A stretch of 19,382 nucleotides of DNA from Armatimonadota bacterium (GCA_012841485.1 DUUU01000312.1:1-19382), one strand, 5' to 3'. Shown: positions 1 through 7,935, numbered from the stretch's first letter. Notes: generated by a model not told the origin, from the letters alone. Program-made: numbers and translations.

Positions 1-228
1 CCACCACCCTGTTCCGCGCGGCGCGCGCCAGCCGGGCTTCGAGCGACCCCTTCAGAGCCGAAACCAGGCCACCCGGGCGGCACTGATGGTGGGCCCTAAA
101 GCCGCCCGAGACCTCCAAACCCCGAAGACTCCACGGCAGTGACCTGGGCCGCAAGGGATCCGATACGCCTGTCATAGACGCTGGCCGTGGGCATCCGTCT
201 TCTCGCCGCGCGGGCAGGCAAGGAGGCG
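1..228. other. Left-edge stretch without a convincing gene
   Basis: No complete gene is visible here. On the + strand one frame is open from the window edge to a TGA at 84-86. It would give 27 residues, rich in Arg and Ala and ending PPGRH, with high GC at third positions. It could be the 3' end of a gene that starts outside the window, but the other two + frames are also open for 110 bases or more, so it cannot be called. The rest, up to the promoter at 229, shows no ribosome-binding site followed by a sustained frame. Confidence 0.3.
74..108 (+). terminator. Possible GC-rich terminator hairpin
   Basis: An 8-bp perfect inverted repeat, CGGGCGGC (74-81) and GCCGCCCG (101-108), encloses a 19-base loop. 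It lies right at the TGA (84-86) of the possible partial frame entering from the left edge. No run of T follows, so it is not a classical intrinsic terminator. It may be a weak terminator or chance structure in GC-rich DNA. Confidence 0.22.
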
Positions 229-257
229 TTGACATAGGGAGGATCTTATGGTATAGT
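229..257 (+). promoter_or_regulatory. Sigma-70-type promoter, TTGACA-17-TATAGT
   Basis: The -35 hexamer TTGACA (229-234) matches the consensus perfectly. It is separated by exactly 17 bp from the -10 hexamer TATAGT (252-257), which is one base from TATAAT. In DNA this GC-rich such a pair is very unlikely by chance. The start site should lie near 263-265. It faces the small ORF at 300 and the large gene at 407, and no other gene lies between, so it most likely drives them with a leader of about 35 bases before the small ORF. Confidence 0.75.
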
Positions 258-258
258 C

Positions 259-268
259 TTACATGTAA
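259..268. promoter_or_regulatory. 10-bp palindrome at the transcription start, possible operator
   Basis: TTACATGTAA is a perfect palindrome beginning one base after the -10 box and covering the expected transcription start. An operator for a dimeric repressor would fit this position, because a bound protein would block promoter clearance. It also contains an ATG followed directly by TAA (263-268), a start-stop pair at the expected 5' end. No cognate regulator gene is visible nearby. The site is only 10 bp long, so it may be coincidence. Confidence 0.35.
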
Positions 269-299
269 ACGCCGGCCTCCAATGACCAGGCAGGGCCAG

Positions 300-407
300 A
301 TGATGCTGTATCCGCATGGAGGTCACGCCGTCGTGGAGCACCTCGCCGCGATCCCAGCGGCTGATGGTCAGACTCCATTGGATCCGGAAGGATTGTGCGC
401 TCGCTGA
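300..407 (+). CDS. Possible small leader ORF (35 codons), translationally coupled
   Basis: Two adjacent ATGs (300 and 303) open a frame of 35 codons. The product begins MMLYPHGGHAVVEHL and ends GLCAR. AGGG at 292-295 lies 7 bases before the second ATG and could serve as a weak ribosome-binding site. The stop TGA (405-407) overlaps the ATG at 407 of the following large gene in a TGATG arrangement, the usual form of translational coupling. It sits about 35 bases downstream of the predicted start site, so it would be the first frame on the transcript. I recognise no family. It may be a leader peptide, a tiny partner protein or a chance frame; its length and composition do not decide. Confidence 0.25.
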   Translation: MMLYPHGGHAVVEHLAAIPAADGQTPLDPEGLCAR

Positions 408-3400
408 TGATTGGTTCTCACTGTTCGGGTCAACCTCTGAGTAGCCGGGCTTCCTCTAGCGAATCGGAGGTGCTCGACCCGGGGGACGCAGACGCTGCCA
501 GTCGTGTCCGTGCATTGGCCGCATGGCAGGAGAGAGCTCGGGCCTGTCGCGAGGATGCGTGCCAGCAGATGGACCCCTCTACGGCACGGATGAGTGTGCC
601 TCTGGATTGTTCCGAGATACGGAAGTGGTGTCACGATCTGCGCGCCGTCTCTCGGGCGCATGGCTGGCGAGAGGGTGACGCTCTCTTTCTCCAATTTGGC
701 CGTTTCTGCATCTTCGTGCGCGGCGCCGCGCACCGCAAGCTTCTCCACCCTGTTGTTCTCGCCCCCAAGCAAGATTTCCTTTCCCTCGTGCCGATCGTCT
801 GCCCGCCGGGGCATTTCACCTACATGGATGCGCAGGCGGTCACCGATGAGGTGGCGTGTGACGACGCGGTGACCCAGCTGATCGGCTGCATCTACCGTTT
901 CGCCAACTCCTGCGAGCAGATCCGCTCGCGCCCGCTGCCGCCCGGGCCGCTCCCGGACATCGGCCTCAGCGCGGACGCCGTCACCGACCTTGAGGCGCGC
1001 ATCGCCGAGAAAGTGCGCCGCCTGCAAGACCTGGCAGACAGCACGACGCGGCTGCTCAGCGCCGTCTTCAACAGCGTCTCGCCGCAGATCATCCTCGAGG
1101 GCCCCCTGGCCGAGCTGACCGCCGCTATCGAAGACCTGGTTGGCAGCCGGATGGCAGATACCGCCGTGCCGATGGTAGACACGGCCGATATGCTCGCTGA
1201 AGGAGGGGCCGCGGTCGGCTCGCTCATCTCCGGGGTGATCGAAGGCCCTGCGCCCCAACCCGAGTCCGACCCCCTGCGCGACATTTGGAATGATGTCGCG
1301 GCGCTCCGCGATCTGGTGCAGTCGCACCTGACCACGACCGAGAAGCAGCGACGCCTCTCTGCCACGGCCGAGGCGCTTCAGGCGCGCGTGATCCAGGCCG
1401 TCGAAGCATCGCTGCCAACCACCGTTGGCGCGGCCAGCGATGTGGAAGGCCCCCGGCTCGACGAGTTCAGCGACGCCGTCGTCATCCGTGTCAACTTTGA
1501 ACGGATCCGCCAGGCCGTCGCCGAGCTCCACACCGCCCTCGACCGCGTGCTGGATCTCACCGCGCTAGAAGCTCAGGCGGATACTCTTGAGCGAGCCCTC
1601 GCCGAACGGATTGGCGAAGTCCGAGCCCGCCAGATCCGCGCGGAGTCGGAACGCACGGTTGAGGGAGAGCGCGCCATCGACCGGACCGTGGACCGAATGC
1701 TGGAGGCGGCCGCTGACGAAGCGGGGGTTCGCGCTCATTTCGATGTTCTGCGCCAGCAGGTGATCGATCTAGCCGGCGAGGAAGAGGAAGAGCGCCTGCT
1801 CGCGCCGTTGAGTGAGGTGATCAATCGTCTGCCCGATGCCAACGGCCGCCAGAGCCTGCGCGAGCATGGGGTCGGCTTGCTCATGGCACTCTCATCGCGC
1901 AGCGAGCGGAATCTCGAGGGCCTCTTCACCACCGCGGAGCTGGGAGACGAAGCGGCGTGGCTCGCGCAGGAGCTTCAGCGCACCCTGGTGGGCAGGAACA
2001 TCGCCCGGCAGATCTCGGAGATCCTGGGCCGGCTCGATGCGTGCTTCACGCAGGAATCGATTGCGACAGAGGCGCTCCTCGCCGATAAGCAGGCGCTGTG
2101 GGGCCTGGCCTACGAGATCTTGAGTTGGATCGAGACGACTCGCGTGGCGGCCCTTGTCGCGGCGAACGCGCAGCCCCTCAACGTGCTGGAGGGCACCTTC
2201 TCGCAGGTCTGCCTGCCCTCGGGAGAGACGCTGCACGAGCTAGTCGCGCGCGCCACCGGCCTCAACGAGACGCTTGAGGAGGCGGTGCCGGTGGTGGCCG
2301 AGGCTCCCGTGCTTCTCTCCTCCACCGGCGAGCTGCTCCTTCCCGAGCGAACCCACCGGGTGATCGGCGGAATCACCGACGCGGGCACATTCCGTCTATC
2401 GCGCCAGTCCACACGCTGGAACATCCGCGACACCGCGGAGTTGATGGCGTGCGCCGACGCGCCGGCCTGGGGGGTCTTTCAGAATTCTCTCGGCACCTCC
2501 TATCCCTCGCCCGACGCGATTGCCAACGTTCTCGATGGCGCCGAGGCGCTGTCCGGCGTGGGGGGCGCCGCCGAGGTCTGGTGCGGTCTCATCCAGCACC
2601 CCTTGGCCGCCGAGACGCGTGCATCACTCGCCGCATTCCGTCCCGACTCCACCCAGCGCGAGGCGATCCGGGATGCAATACGCACCTGCGAGCGCGTGCT
2701 CGTCGAGTTCGACCGGGCCTTTGAAGCGAAGATAGAGGAGACCGAGGGAGAGCTGCGCGCCACCGGCTATGTGCCCAGCAAAATGGCCAGCGGCTACCGC
2801 GCGGCGGCCACCTCTCTCAAGGAGATGCTGCGCCTCTTTGCCCAGGAGCATTTGCCTTCCCTGGGTGACGAGCGTTCGATGATCCGGGCGAGCGAGGAGG
2901 TGGATGCCTTCTGTCGCTTTGCCGTGCTTGCCCTGCAAAACGCCCAGCGACAGAGCGTCCGCAGCCGGCAGAGCGGCACCCGCGCTTTGATTGCCGCGCT
3001 CTATGAGATCGACAATCGGCGAGTGCTCCTGCGGCATCTCCTCCGGGGGATTGTCAGCGACGCGGCGTGTGAGGAGCACCTGATCGCGACCGGGCTTCTC
3101 TCGCCGGTCGAGCTAGAGCTCGTGTGCGACGCCGGGCAAGCGATTCGCGAGCTGCCCGCGGCGCCGGAGCAACTGGACGATCTCCTTCGCGCCGCGTTCG
3201 TCGAGTCTCACGCCGGTGCCGGGGCCGATGAGGAGCAGCGACGCCGGGTATGGGCGTTGTGCGACCTTGCCGCGTCGCTTTTCGGCAGCCGCGATGAGCC
3301 GGGGCCCGCTTCGGCGCTCCTGTTCGATCTCCTCGCGCCGCTGACCCCCGTGCTCTTTGAGCGCGACCACTCGCATCCGATCCTCTCGGCGGACGTGTTC

Positions 3401-4597
3401 GACGTCTTTGTCGAAACCCTCCGCGGCAAGAGCGAGGCGATCCTCCGCTACCTGAGCCAGCGGCCCGCCGATTCCGTGCTCTCGGACGCGGTCTTCCTCG
3501 CCTTGATCTTGCGGGGCATGGAAGGGCGCCGGTCGTCGCGCATCCCGCTCTGGGAAGCCCTCACGAGCGCCCTGCGCCGCGACGAGAAGCTGTGCGGGCA
3601 GCGCGCCGACGATCTGATCCATCTGAGCGACGCCGCCGAGGCCGAGCGCCTCTTCGAACGCCTGCGCTCCGGCGATCTCGCATCCGATGGGCGTCTGATC
3701 ACCCGACTGGCCGAGGATGTGACGAAGGAACTGGGGATCGACTTTCGCGCGGCTTCCCTGGAGGAGCTGGCATACGTGCGTGACGACATCCTGGCCCTCC
3801 TACAGCGCAACCTGACTCGCCTCTGCGAGCGGCTTCAGCCCGACCGCGACCTTCTGCTTCGCCTCGCAGCCAGCACGCTCTCCGAGGAGGAGAAGCTCTC
3901 GCTGCTGAGATCGGCCGCCACCCCGCGAAAGAGCAGCGGCCGGCACGCCCGCCGGCCACGGCGCGCCAGCAGCCCCCAGGAGACCCCATCGGATCTGGAG
4001 GCACTCCGTGCTCGACTCTCCGAGAACGCCCGCCGGTTTGCGGAGTACGAGCACCTTGCCACCGCGTTGGCGCCTTACGCGGAGGACACGACGGCGTCTC
4101 TCTACGCCGCCCTGTTTGCCACCCTAGCCGGACGCCCGGCCGAGGTGGTGCGTCCTCCTCTCTCGGTACTCACCCCGCTGGTGCACCACTCGCCCTCCGC
4201 TGAGGAAGCGGTGAGCGAGAAGGTAGCCGCCGATCCAGAGCAGGCCGGTGCCGACGAAGAACCCGAACGCGAACCTGCTGGACCGGTTGATGAGTTCCTG
4301 CGGGAGTTCGATCACCTGGGTAGCGATGCGCTCGCAGCTGATCTCGTGGAGGCCACGCTCGTCCTCTTCGGGAATGATGAGCGCGTGCGCGAGACGCTTT
4401 CGCGCAACCGGAAGCAAGTCCTCGACGCCATCCTGGCTCGCGAGTTTCCAGGCGTAATGAAAAGCACCCGGATGCAGATCGTGGTCTGTGCCGAACCGCG
4501 GGGCCTCCGTCTCCACGACATCAGCGACCTGTGCAAGATGGTGAGTGAGGGGGGCGTCACCCCGACCGAGGTGCGCAACCTCCTCCAATCGATCTGA
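407..4597 (+). CDS. Very large, mostly helical protein of unknown function (1396 residues)
   Basis: I do not recognise this protein. I see no signal peptide, no membrane segment and no Walker, nuclease or kinase motif, so it is probably cytoplasmic. The N-terminal part (about 65-180) looks like a small globular domain with hydrophobic strands (FLQFGRFCIFVRG, then LVPIVCPPGHFTYMD). Charged, heptad-like coiled-coil stretches follow at about 195-225, 310-330 and 383-440. A long alpha-helical region continues to about 1170. A strongly basic segment (about 1173-1187, RKSSGRHARRPRR) and an acidic linker (about 1272-1300) precede a C-terminal domain ending LRLHDISDLCKMVSEGG. The start is uncertain. 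ATG407 overlaps the stop of the small ORF, GTG395 has GGAAGGA only 2 bases upstream, and ATG590 marks the first convincingly protein-like sequence. Third-position GC is lower over the first 100 codons than later. A strong promoter lies at 229-257. The length and coiled coils suggest a scaffold or a large conflict or SMC-like accessory protein, but nothing in the sequence proves that. Confidence 0.8.
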   Translation: MIGSHCSGQPLSSRASSSESEVLDPGDADAASRVRALAAWQERARACREDACQQMDPSTARMSVPLDCSEIRKWCHDLRAVSRAHGWREGDALFLQFGRFCIFVRGAAHRKLLHPVVLAPKQDFLSLVPIVCPPGHFTYMDAQAVTDEVACDDAVTQLIGCIYRFANSCEQIRSRPLPPGPLPDIGLSADAVTDLEARIAEKVRRLQDLADSTTRLLSAVFNSVSPQIILEGPLAELTAAIEDLVGSRMADTAVPMVDTADMLAEGGAAVGSLISGVIEGPAPQPESDPLRDIWNDVAALRDLVQSHLTTTEKQRRLSATAEALQARVIQAVEASLPTTVGAASDVEGPRLDEFSDAVVIRVNFERIRQAVAELHTALDRVLDLTALEAQADTLERALAERIGEVRARQIRAESERTVEGERAIDRTVDRMLEAAADEAGVRAHFDVLRQQVIDLAGEEEEERLLAPLSEVINRLPDANGRQSLREHGVGLLMALSSRSERNLEGLFTTAELGDEAAWLAQELQRTLVGRNIARQISEILGRLDACFTQESIATEALLADKQALWGLAYEILSWIETTRVAALVAANAQPLNVLEGTFSQVCLPSGETLHELVARATGLNETLEEAVPVVAEAPVLLSSTGELLLPERTHRVIGGITDAGTFRLSRQSTRWNIRDTAELMACADAPAWGVFQNSLGTSYPSPDAIANVLDGAEALSGVGGAAEVWCGLIQHPLAAETRASLAAFRPDSTQREAIRDAIRTCERVLVEFDRAFEAKIEETEGELRATGYVPSKMASGYRAAATSLKEMLRLFAQEHLPSLGDERSMIRASEEVDAFCRFAVLALQNAQRQSVRSRQSGTRALIAALYEIDNRRVLLRHLLRGIVSDAACEEHLIATGLLSPVELELVCDAGQAIRELPAAPEQLDDLLRAAFVESHAGAGADEEQRRRVWALCDLAASLFGSRDEPGPASALLFDLLAPLTPVLFERDHSHPILSADVFDVFVETLRGKSEAILRYLSQRPADSVLSDAVFLALILRGMEGRRSSRIPLWEALTSALRRDEKLCGQRADDLIHLSDAAEAERLFERLRSGDLASDGRLITRLAEDVTKELGIDFRAASLEELAYVRDDILALLQRNLTRLCERLQPDRDLLLRLAASTLSEEEKLSLLRSAATPRKSSGRHARRPRRASSPQETPSDLEALRARLSENARRFAEYEHLATALAPYAEDTTASLYAALFATLAGRPAEVVRPPLSVLTPLVHHSPSAEEAVSEKVAADPEQAGADEEPEREPAGPVDEFLREFDHLGSDALAADLVEATLVLFGNDERVRETLSRNRKQVLDAILAREFPGVMKSTRMQIVVCAEPRGLRLHDISDLCKMVSEGGVTPTEVRNLLQSI

Positions 4598-4698
4598 CGC
4601 TCCCGCGGACATTCGCTCGCCACGAGACGTGTTCCATCGCGGGTCGATGCCGCGGGTGAAGGTGACGGGCGCTGAGAGGGGCGTTGAGCATGCCGCCA

Positions 4699-4726
4699 GG
4701 GAGTGCAGACCCGGGGCTGTGCTCTC
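4699..4726 (+). terminator. Possible terminator after the 1396-residue gene
   Basis: GGGAGTGCAG (4699-4708) can pair with CTGTGCTCTC (4717-4726) over 10 bp, counting three G-U pairs, around an 8-base GC-rich loop. It lies about 100 bp after the stop of the large gene and about 50 bp before the promoter of the next gene, where a terminator is expected. A C-rich stretch follows instead of T residues, so it is only a candidate. The rest of 4598-4780 shows no gene. Confidence 0.3.
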
Positions 4727-4780
4727 TCCCCCAGGCCCATTGCTCTCATGTCCAGAGCTATCACGCTCAGGAACGCCGAT

Positions 4781-4809
4781 TTGACCTGGCTTCCCCTCGA
4801 TGATATAAT
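4781..4809 (+). promoter_or_regulatory. Sigma-70-type promoter for the GH20 gene, leaderless geometry
   Basis: TTGACC (4781-4786), a 17-bp spacer and a perfect TATAAT (4804-4809) form a near-consensus promoter. The ATG of the GH20 gene begins at 4816, seven bases after the last base of the -10 box, which is where transcription should start. The mRNA would therefore begin at or within a base or two of the start codon. Consistent with this, there is no ribosome-binding site before the ATG. The box also confirms the choice of start codon. Confidence 0.8.
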
Positions 4810-4815
4810 CGCTCT

Positions 4816-7707
4816 ATGGTCGCATTCCGGAGTTCTCTCACCGGCGCGAGGTTTGCTCGCGCGAGCGTCCTGCTTCTCGGTCTGCTGGCCGTTTCGGCAC
4901 TGATCCTGGGGGCAGCGCCATTGGCTGCCGCACCCGCAGCCGTTGTTGGCGATCTGCGCGCCACACTCACCCCGTTTGATGGGGTCACGCCCGGCGCCGG
5001 TCTCCGCGTCACCTATCGCGGCCTGCCTTTGATCACCCGGTCGTCCATCAACGTGGTCTCCCCGGACTGGAAGAAGACGCACCTCACTCTGGGGCGTTCG
5101 CGCGCGAAGGTGGTGGCATCGGACCTACCTGGGGGGAAGCGACTGGCGCTCTCTGCCGCCAACCAGGCGTTCGAGCTCGAGTACGCCATCGACATCCTGG
5201 AGGGAAACCGCCTCATCCTCGACCTGCGGGGCGTTCTTCACGCGGATGAGCCGGCCATCATCGAGTACTCGGCAGGCTATCTCTCCGCGGTGCTACTCGC
5301 CGGACAGCCGTATCGCGCGGTTGTCGCCGAAGGCGAGCGCTCGGGGCTACTTCCCTACACCGGATCCGGCACGGACCCCCGTTCGGCGTTGGTGCTCTCC
5401 CCCTTCCGCCGCCTGCGCGTCGACTCGCGCGTTGGCACCATCACAGTGGAAGAGGAGCGCGCCCATCAGGGGCTGGACCTCTTTGATGCGCGCAAAGTGC
5501 CCTCGCCCTGGCTCCAGGCGAGCCCGACCCTCTGGCTCGGCTATCTGGAGGTACCCCTGGAGAAGGGCAAGCCGTTTCACTCGCGCGTGACCTTGACGAT
5601 CGACCCGGTGGAGATGGCGGAGCGGCCGGATCGCTCCAGTCCGTCGGTGAAGCACCTGCCCGTGCGCGATGTTCCGGACGCTCGGCTCTCTTCCGATCCA
5701 GATGGCCGCCTGATCCCCACTCCGCGCCAGGTGCGCCCCGGAGTCGGAAGCTTCGCCCTCGATGAGCAGACGCGCATCGTCGTCGGCGAGGATGCCGCCA
5801 GCCGTCGGGCGGCGCGCGAGCTGCAAGAGCGGGTGAGAGAGCGCTTCGGCCTGCGCCTGCGCACGACGCCCGCCCCGCTCTGGCGCGAAGAGAGCAACGT
5901 CATCGTCATCGGAACGCGATCCACGCCGGCGGTGCGCAAGTGGCTCGCCCGGGCCGACCTGGCTGAGGTGACCGAGCGCGATGGGTACGCGCTGCGCGTG
6001 ACGCCACGCTACGTGGTGATCGCCGGCGCCGACGCGCCGGGCACGCTCTATGGCGTCTTCACCCTGCTCCAGCAGATCCAGCCGGACGCGGCGCCCCCAG
6101 CCCGGATCGCCGCGACCACCATCCGCGACTGGCCCGCCCTGGCAACGCGCGGCGTCCACCTCCTCACGGATCACTGGTCTACCTTCCTGCATCGCGACCT
6201 GATCCGCGACATCCTCGCGCCGCATAAGGTGAACACCATCCTGCTCGAGTGCGAGTACGTGAAGTGGGAGAGCCACCCGGAGATACACGCCTCGTGGGGA
6301 ATGCCGAAGGAGGAGGTGCGCGCGCTGCTCGCCCTGGCACGCGACTACTACATCGAGGTGATCCCGCTGGTTCAGACTCTGGGGCATGCCAACTGGATCT
6401 TCCACAACAACCAGCACCTCGATCTGGCAGAAGACCCCAAGGCGAAGTACGCCTACTGCCCCTCGAACCCGAAGACGTATGAGCTGGTGTTCGACATCTT
6501 TGAAGAGGCGTTGGAGCTGTTTGGCAACCCGCGCTACTTCCATATCGGGCACGATGAGTTCCACCACCGCGGCGAGTTCGCGCAGCACGAACCGTGCAGA
6601 AGCAAGGGGGTGGACCAGCTCTTTATCGAGGATACGCGAAGGCTGCACGACTTTCTGGCGGAGCGCGGCGCGCGCACGCTGATGTGGGGCGACATGCTTC
6701 TTGGACCGGGCGAGGCCCGGGATGCGGCGAATGCCAAGAGCGTGGCCGAGGCCCGGCGGCGGCGCGAGCAACTCCCCAAGGAGATCCTCATCACCGACTG
6801 GCACTATGCCGTCGCCGATGACTACCCCAGCATCCGGATCCTGCGCGAGGCCGGCTTCGAGGTCTGGGCCGCCACCTGGTACGAACCGGAGAACGTGCGC
6901 GGTTTCGCGCGCGCCGCGGCGGCGCACGGTTCGGGCCTGATCCAGACGACGTGGACGGGCTACTACGGGAATATGACCGCCCTCCGGCGCGAATTCCCCC
7001 AGTTTCGGGCCTACCTGCTGGCAGCGGGCTACGCGTGGAACCCCGAATCGCCCGCCCTCGCGGAGGCCACGGACGCGGCCGCGCAGCGCTTCCTGGCCTC
7101 GTGGCCGGCTTTCTCGCGAGCGCCGGGAAAGGAGCCCGGCTTCGTGGTGGACCTGGCACCCCTGGGAAGTATGCCCTGGTGCGATACGCCCTCGCGCGAT
7201 GGGTGGCTTGGCTATGGCCCCGAGCATGACCTCTCCGCGCTGGAAGGGGGAGTCCGACGCCTGGGGCGTTCCCTCTTCCACCTGCCGGGGAACAGCCAGG
7301 CAATCGCGCTACATGGCCCCCTCCTGCCGATGCGCTATCCCAAATCGGTCACCGTTCCTCTTGGCAGACGCGCATCGGAGCTTCTCTTCCTGATGGCCAC
7401 GGGGTGGGAGGTTGCCGAGGGGAATCCGGTCGGGAAGATCATCGTGCGCTACGCGGATGGCACACAGATGCCGTCCACTTTGCTCTACGGGGCGCATCTT
7501 CGCGCCGCGCATGACCCGCGAACCGCAGTCTACGCGCCGGTGGCGTGGCAAGGCCGCACCACGGGAGGCGAGCCACTCTATCTGCGCGTCTACACGCTGC
7601 GAAACCCCTTCCCGGAGAGGGAGATCACCGGGGTGACCCTGGTTGCCGATGATACCGCGGCCGCCCCGCTGCTTTTCGGGTTGAGCGGCGTGGCCCCGAA
7701 GCCCTAA
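4816..7707 (+). CDS. Secreted GH20 beta-N-acetylhexosaminidase-like enzyme (963 residues)
   Basis: Probably removes terminal N-acetylhexosamine (GlcNAc or GalNAc) from glycans outside the cytoplasm. A signal peptide is clear: Arg5, Arg12, Arg15, a hydrophobic core at 17-34 and Ala-rich cleavage sites near 38-42. A beta-rich domain I cannot name spans about 45-290. A GH20b-like alpha/beta domain begins near 296 (DGRLIPTPRQV). The catalytic barrel runs from about 438 (DWPALATRGVHLL) to 780. HIGHDEF places the Asp580-Glu581 pair at the catalytic positions of GH20, which uses substrate-assisted catalysis. IPLVQTLGHANWIF and AYCPSNPKTYEL resemble the hexosaminidase D branch of GH20 more than chitobiase-type enzymes. 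The usual Asp after the first RG motif of the barrel is not visible (RGVHLLTDHW). A C-terminal beta-sandwich, possibly carbohydrate binding, covers about 785-960. At 963 residues it is much longer than single-domain members. Its own promoter and a downstream hairpin suggest a monocistronic gene. Exact substrate unknown. Confidence 0.88.
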   Translation: MVAFRSSLTGARFARASVLLLGLLAVSALILGAAPLAAAPAAVVGDLRATLTPFDGVTPGAGLRVTYRGLPLITRSSINVVSPDWKKTHLTLGRSRAKVVASDLPGGKRLALSAANQAFELEYAIDILEGNRLILDLRGVLHADEPAIIEYSAGYLSAVLLAGQPYRAVVAEGERSGLLPYTGSGTDPRSALVLSPFRRLRVDSRVGTITVEEERAHQGLDLFDARKVPSPWLQASPTLWLGYLEVPLEKGKPFHSRVTLTIDPVEMAERPDRSSPSVKHLPVRDVPDARLSSDPDGRLIPTPRQVRPGVGSFALDEQTRIVVGEDAASRRAARELQERVRERFGLRLRTTPAPLWREESNVIVIGTRSTPAVRKWLARADLAEVTERDGYALRVTPRYVVIAGADAPGTLYGVFTLLQQIQPDAAPPARIAATTIRDWPALATRGVHLLTDHWSTFLHRDLIRDILAPHKVNTILLECEYVKWESHPEIHASWGMPKEEVRALLALARDYYIEVIPLVQTLGHANWIFHNNQHLDLAEDPKAKYAYCPSNPKTYELVFDIFEEALELFGNPRYFHIGHDEFHHRGEFAQHEPCRSKGVDQLFIEDTRRLHDFLAERGARTLMWGDMLLGPGEARDAANAKSVAEARRRREQLPKEILITDWHYAVADDYPSIRILREAGFEVWAATWYEPENVRGFARAAAAHGSGLIQTTWTGYYGNMTALRREFPQFRAYLLAAGYAWNPESPALAEATDAAAQRFLASWPAFSRAPGKEPGFVVDLAPLGSMPWCDTPSRDGWLGYGPEHDLSALEGGVRRLGRSLFHLPGNSQAIALHGPLLPMRYPKSVTVPLGRRASELLFLMATGWEVAEGNPVGKIIVRYADGTQMPSTLLYGAHLRAAHDPRTAVYAPVAWQGRTTGGEPLYLRVYTLRNPFPEREITGVTLVADDTAAAPLLFGLSGVAPKP

Positions 7708-7709
7708 AC

Positions 7710-7761
7710 ACGTGATCGCGGGGCCCTCTTCCCCCTTGGTGGAGTGCCCCCGCCATCACGT
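7710..7761 (+). terminator. Long hairpin, probable terminator of the GH20 gene
   Basis: It starts three bases after the TAA. The arms at 7710-7723 and 7748-7761 pair over 14 positions with a single C-C mismatch, and the loop is 24 bases. The position directly after the stop and the stem length support a terminator or 3' end stabiliser. No T-run follows the right arm. Between this hairpin and the next start codon (7762-7935) I see no gene and no promoter with both boxes. Confidence 0.5.
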
Positions 7762-7918
7762 TGCGCAAGGAGTTCCGGGGCCGGATGGCCAATACAGTTT
7801 CGGATGAGTCTCGCGAGGGTAGCATATCTATGGCGGGATCGCAGCACGCCTGCCCCTCTCAGTTACTCGCGCTGCATCCTGTCGGCTCGATCTGCTTCCT
7901 CGGCAACAGGGATCGCGT

Positions 7919-7928
7919 GGGGGAAGGG
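7919..7928 (+). promoter_or_regulatory. Ribosome-binding site that fixes the start of the STAS gene
   Basis: The purine run GGGGGAAGGG ends 7 bases before the ATG at 7936. The frame is open for 64 codons further upstream, but that part encodes Ser/Arg-rich sequence unlike a STAS domain. This site decides the start at 7936. Confidence 0.65.
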
Positions 7929-7935
7929 CAAGCGT

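Noticed and set aside
3..86. Possible 3' end of a gene entering from the left edge
   Set aside because: Only 27 codons are visible, other frames are also open, and the residues match nothing I recognise.
368..1531. Open frame of 387 codons on the minus strand
   Set aside because: It is antisense to the 5' part of the 1396-residue gene and would run into the promoter region. The plus-strand frame continues for more than 3 kb beyond it, so this is a shadow.
5347..7281. Open frame of 644 codons on the minus strand
   Set aside because: It is fully antisense to the GH20 gene, whose catalytic motifs are certain. Long antisense frames are expected in GC-rich coding DNA, and its translation shows no domain.
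7793..7935. Alternative, possibly leaderless start of the STAS gene at ATG7804 after TACAGT
   Set aside because: There is no -35 box at proper spacing. The added residues do not resemble a STAS domain, and a strong ribosome-binding site precedes ATG7936.
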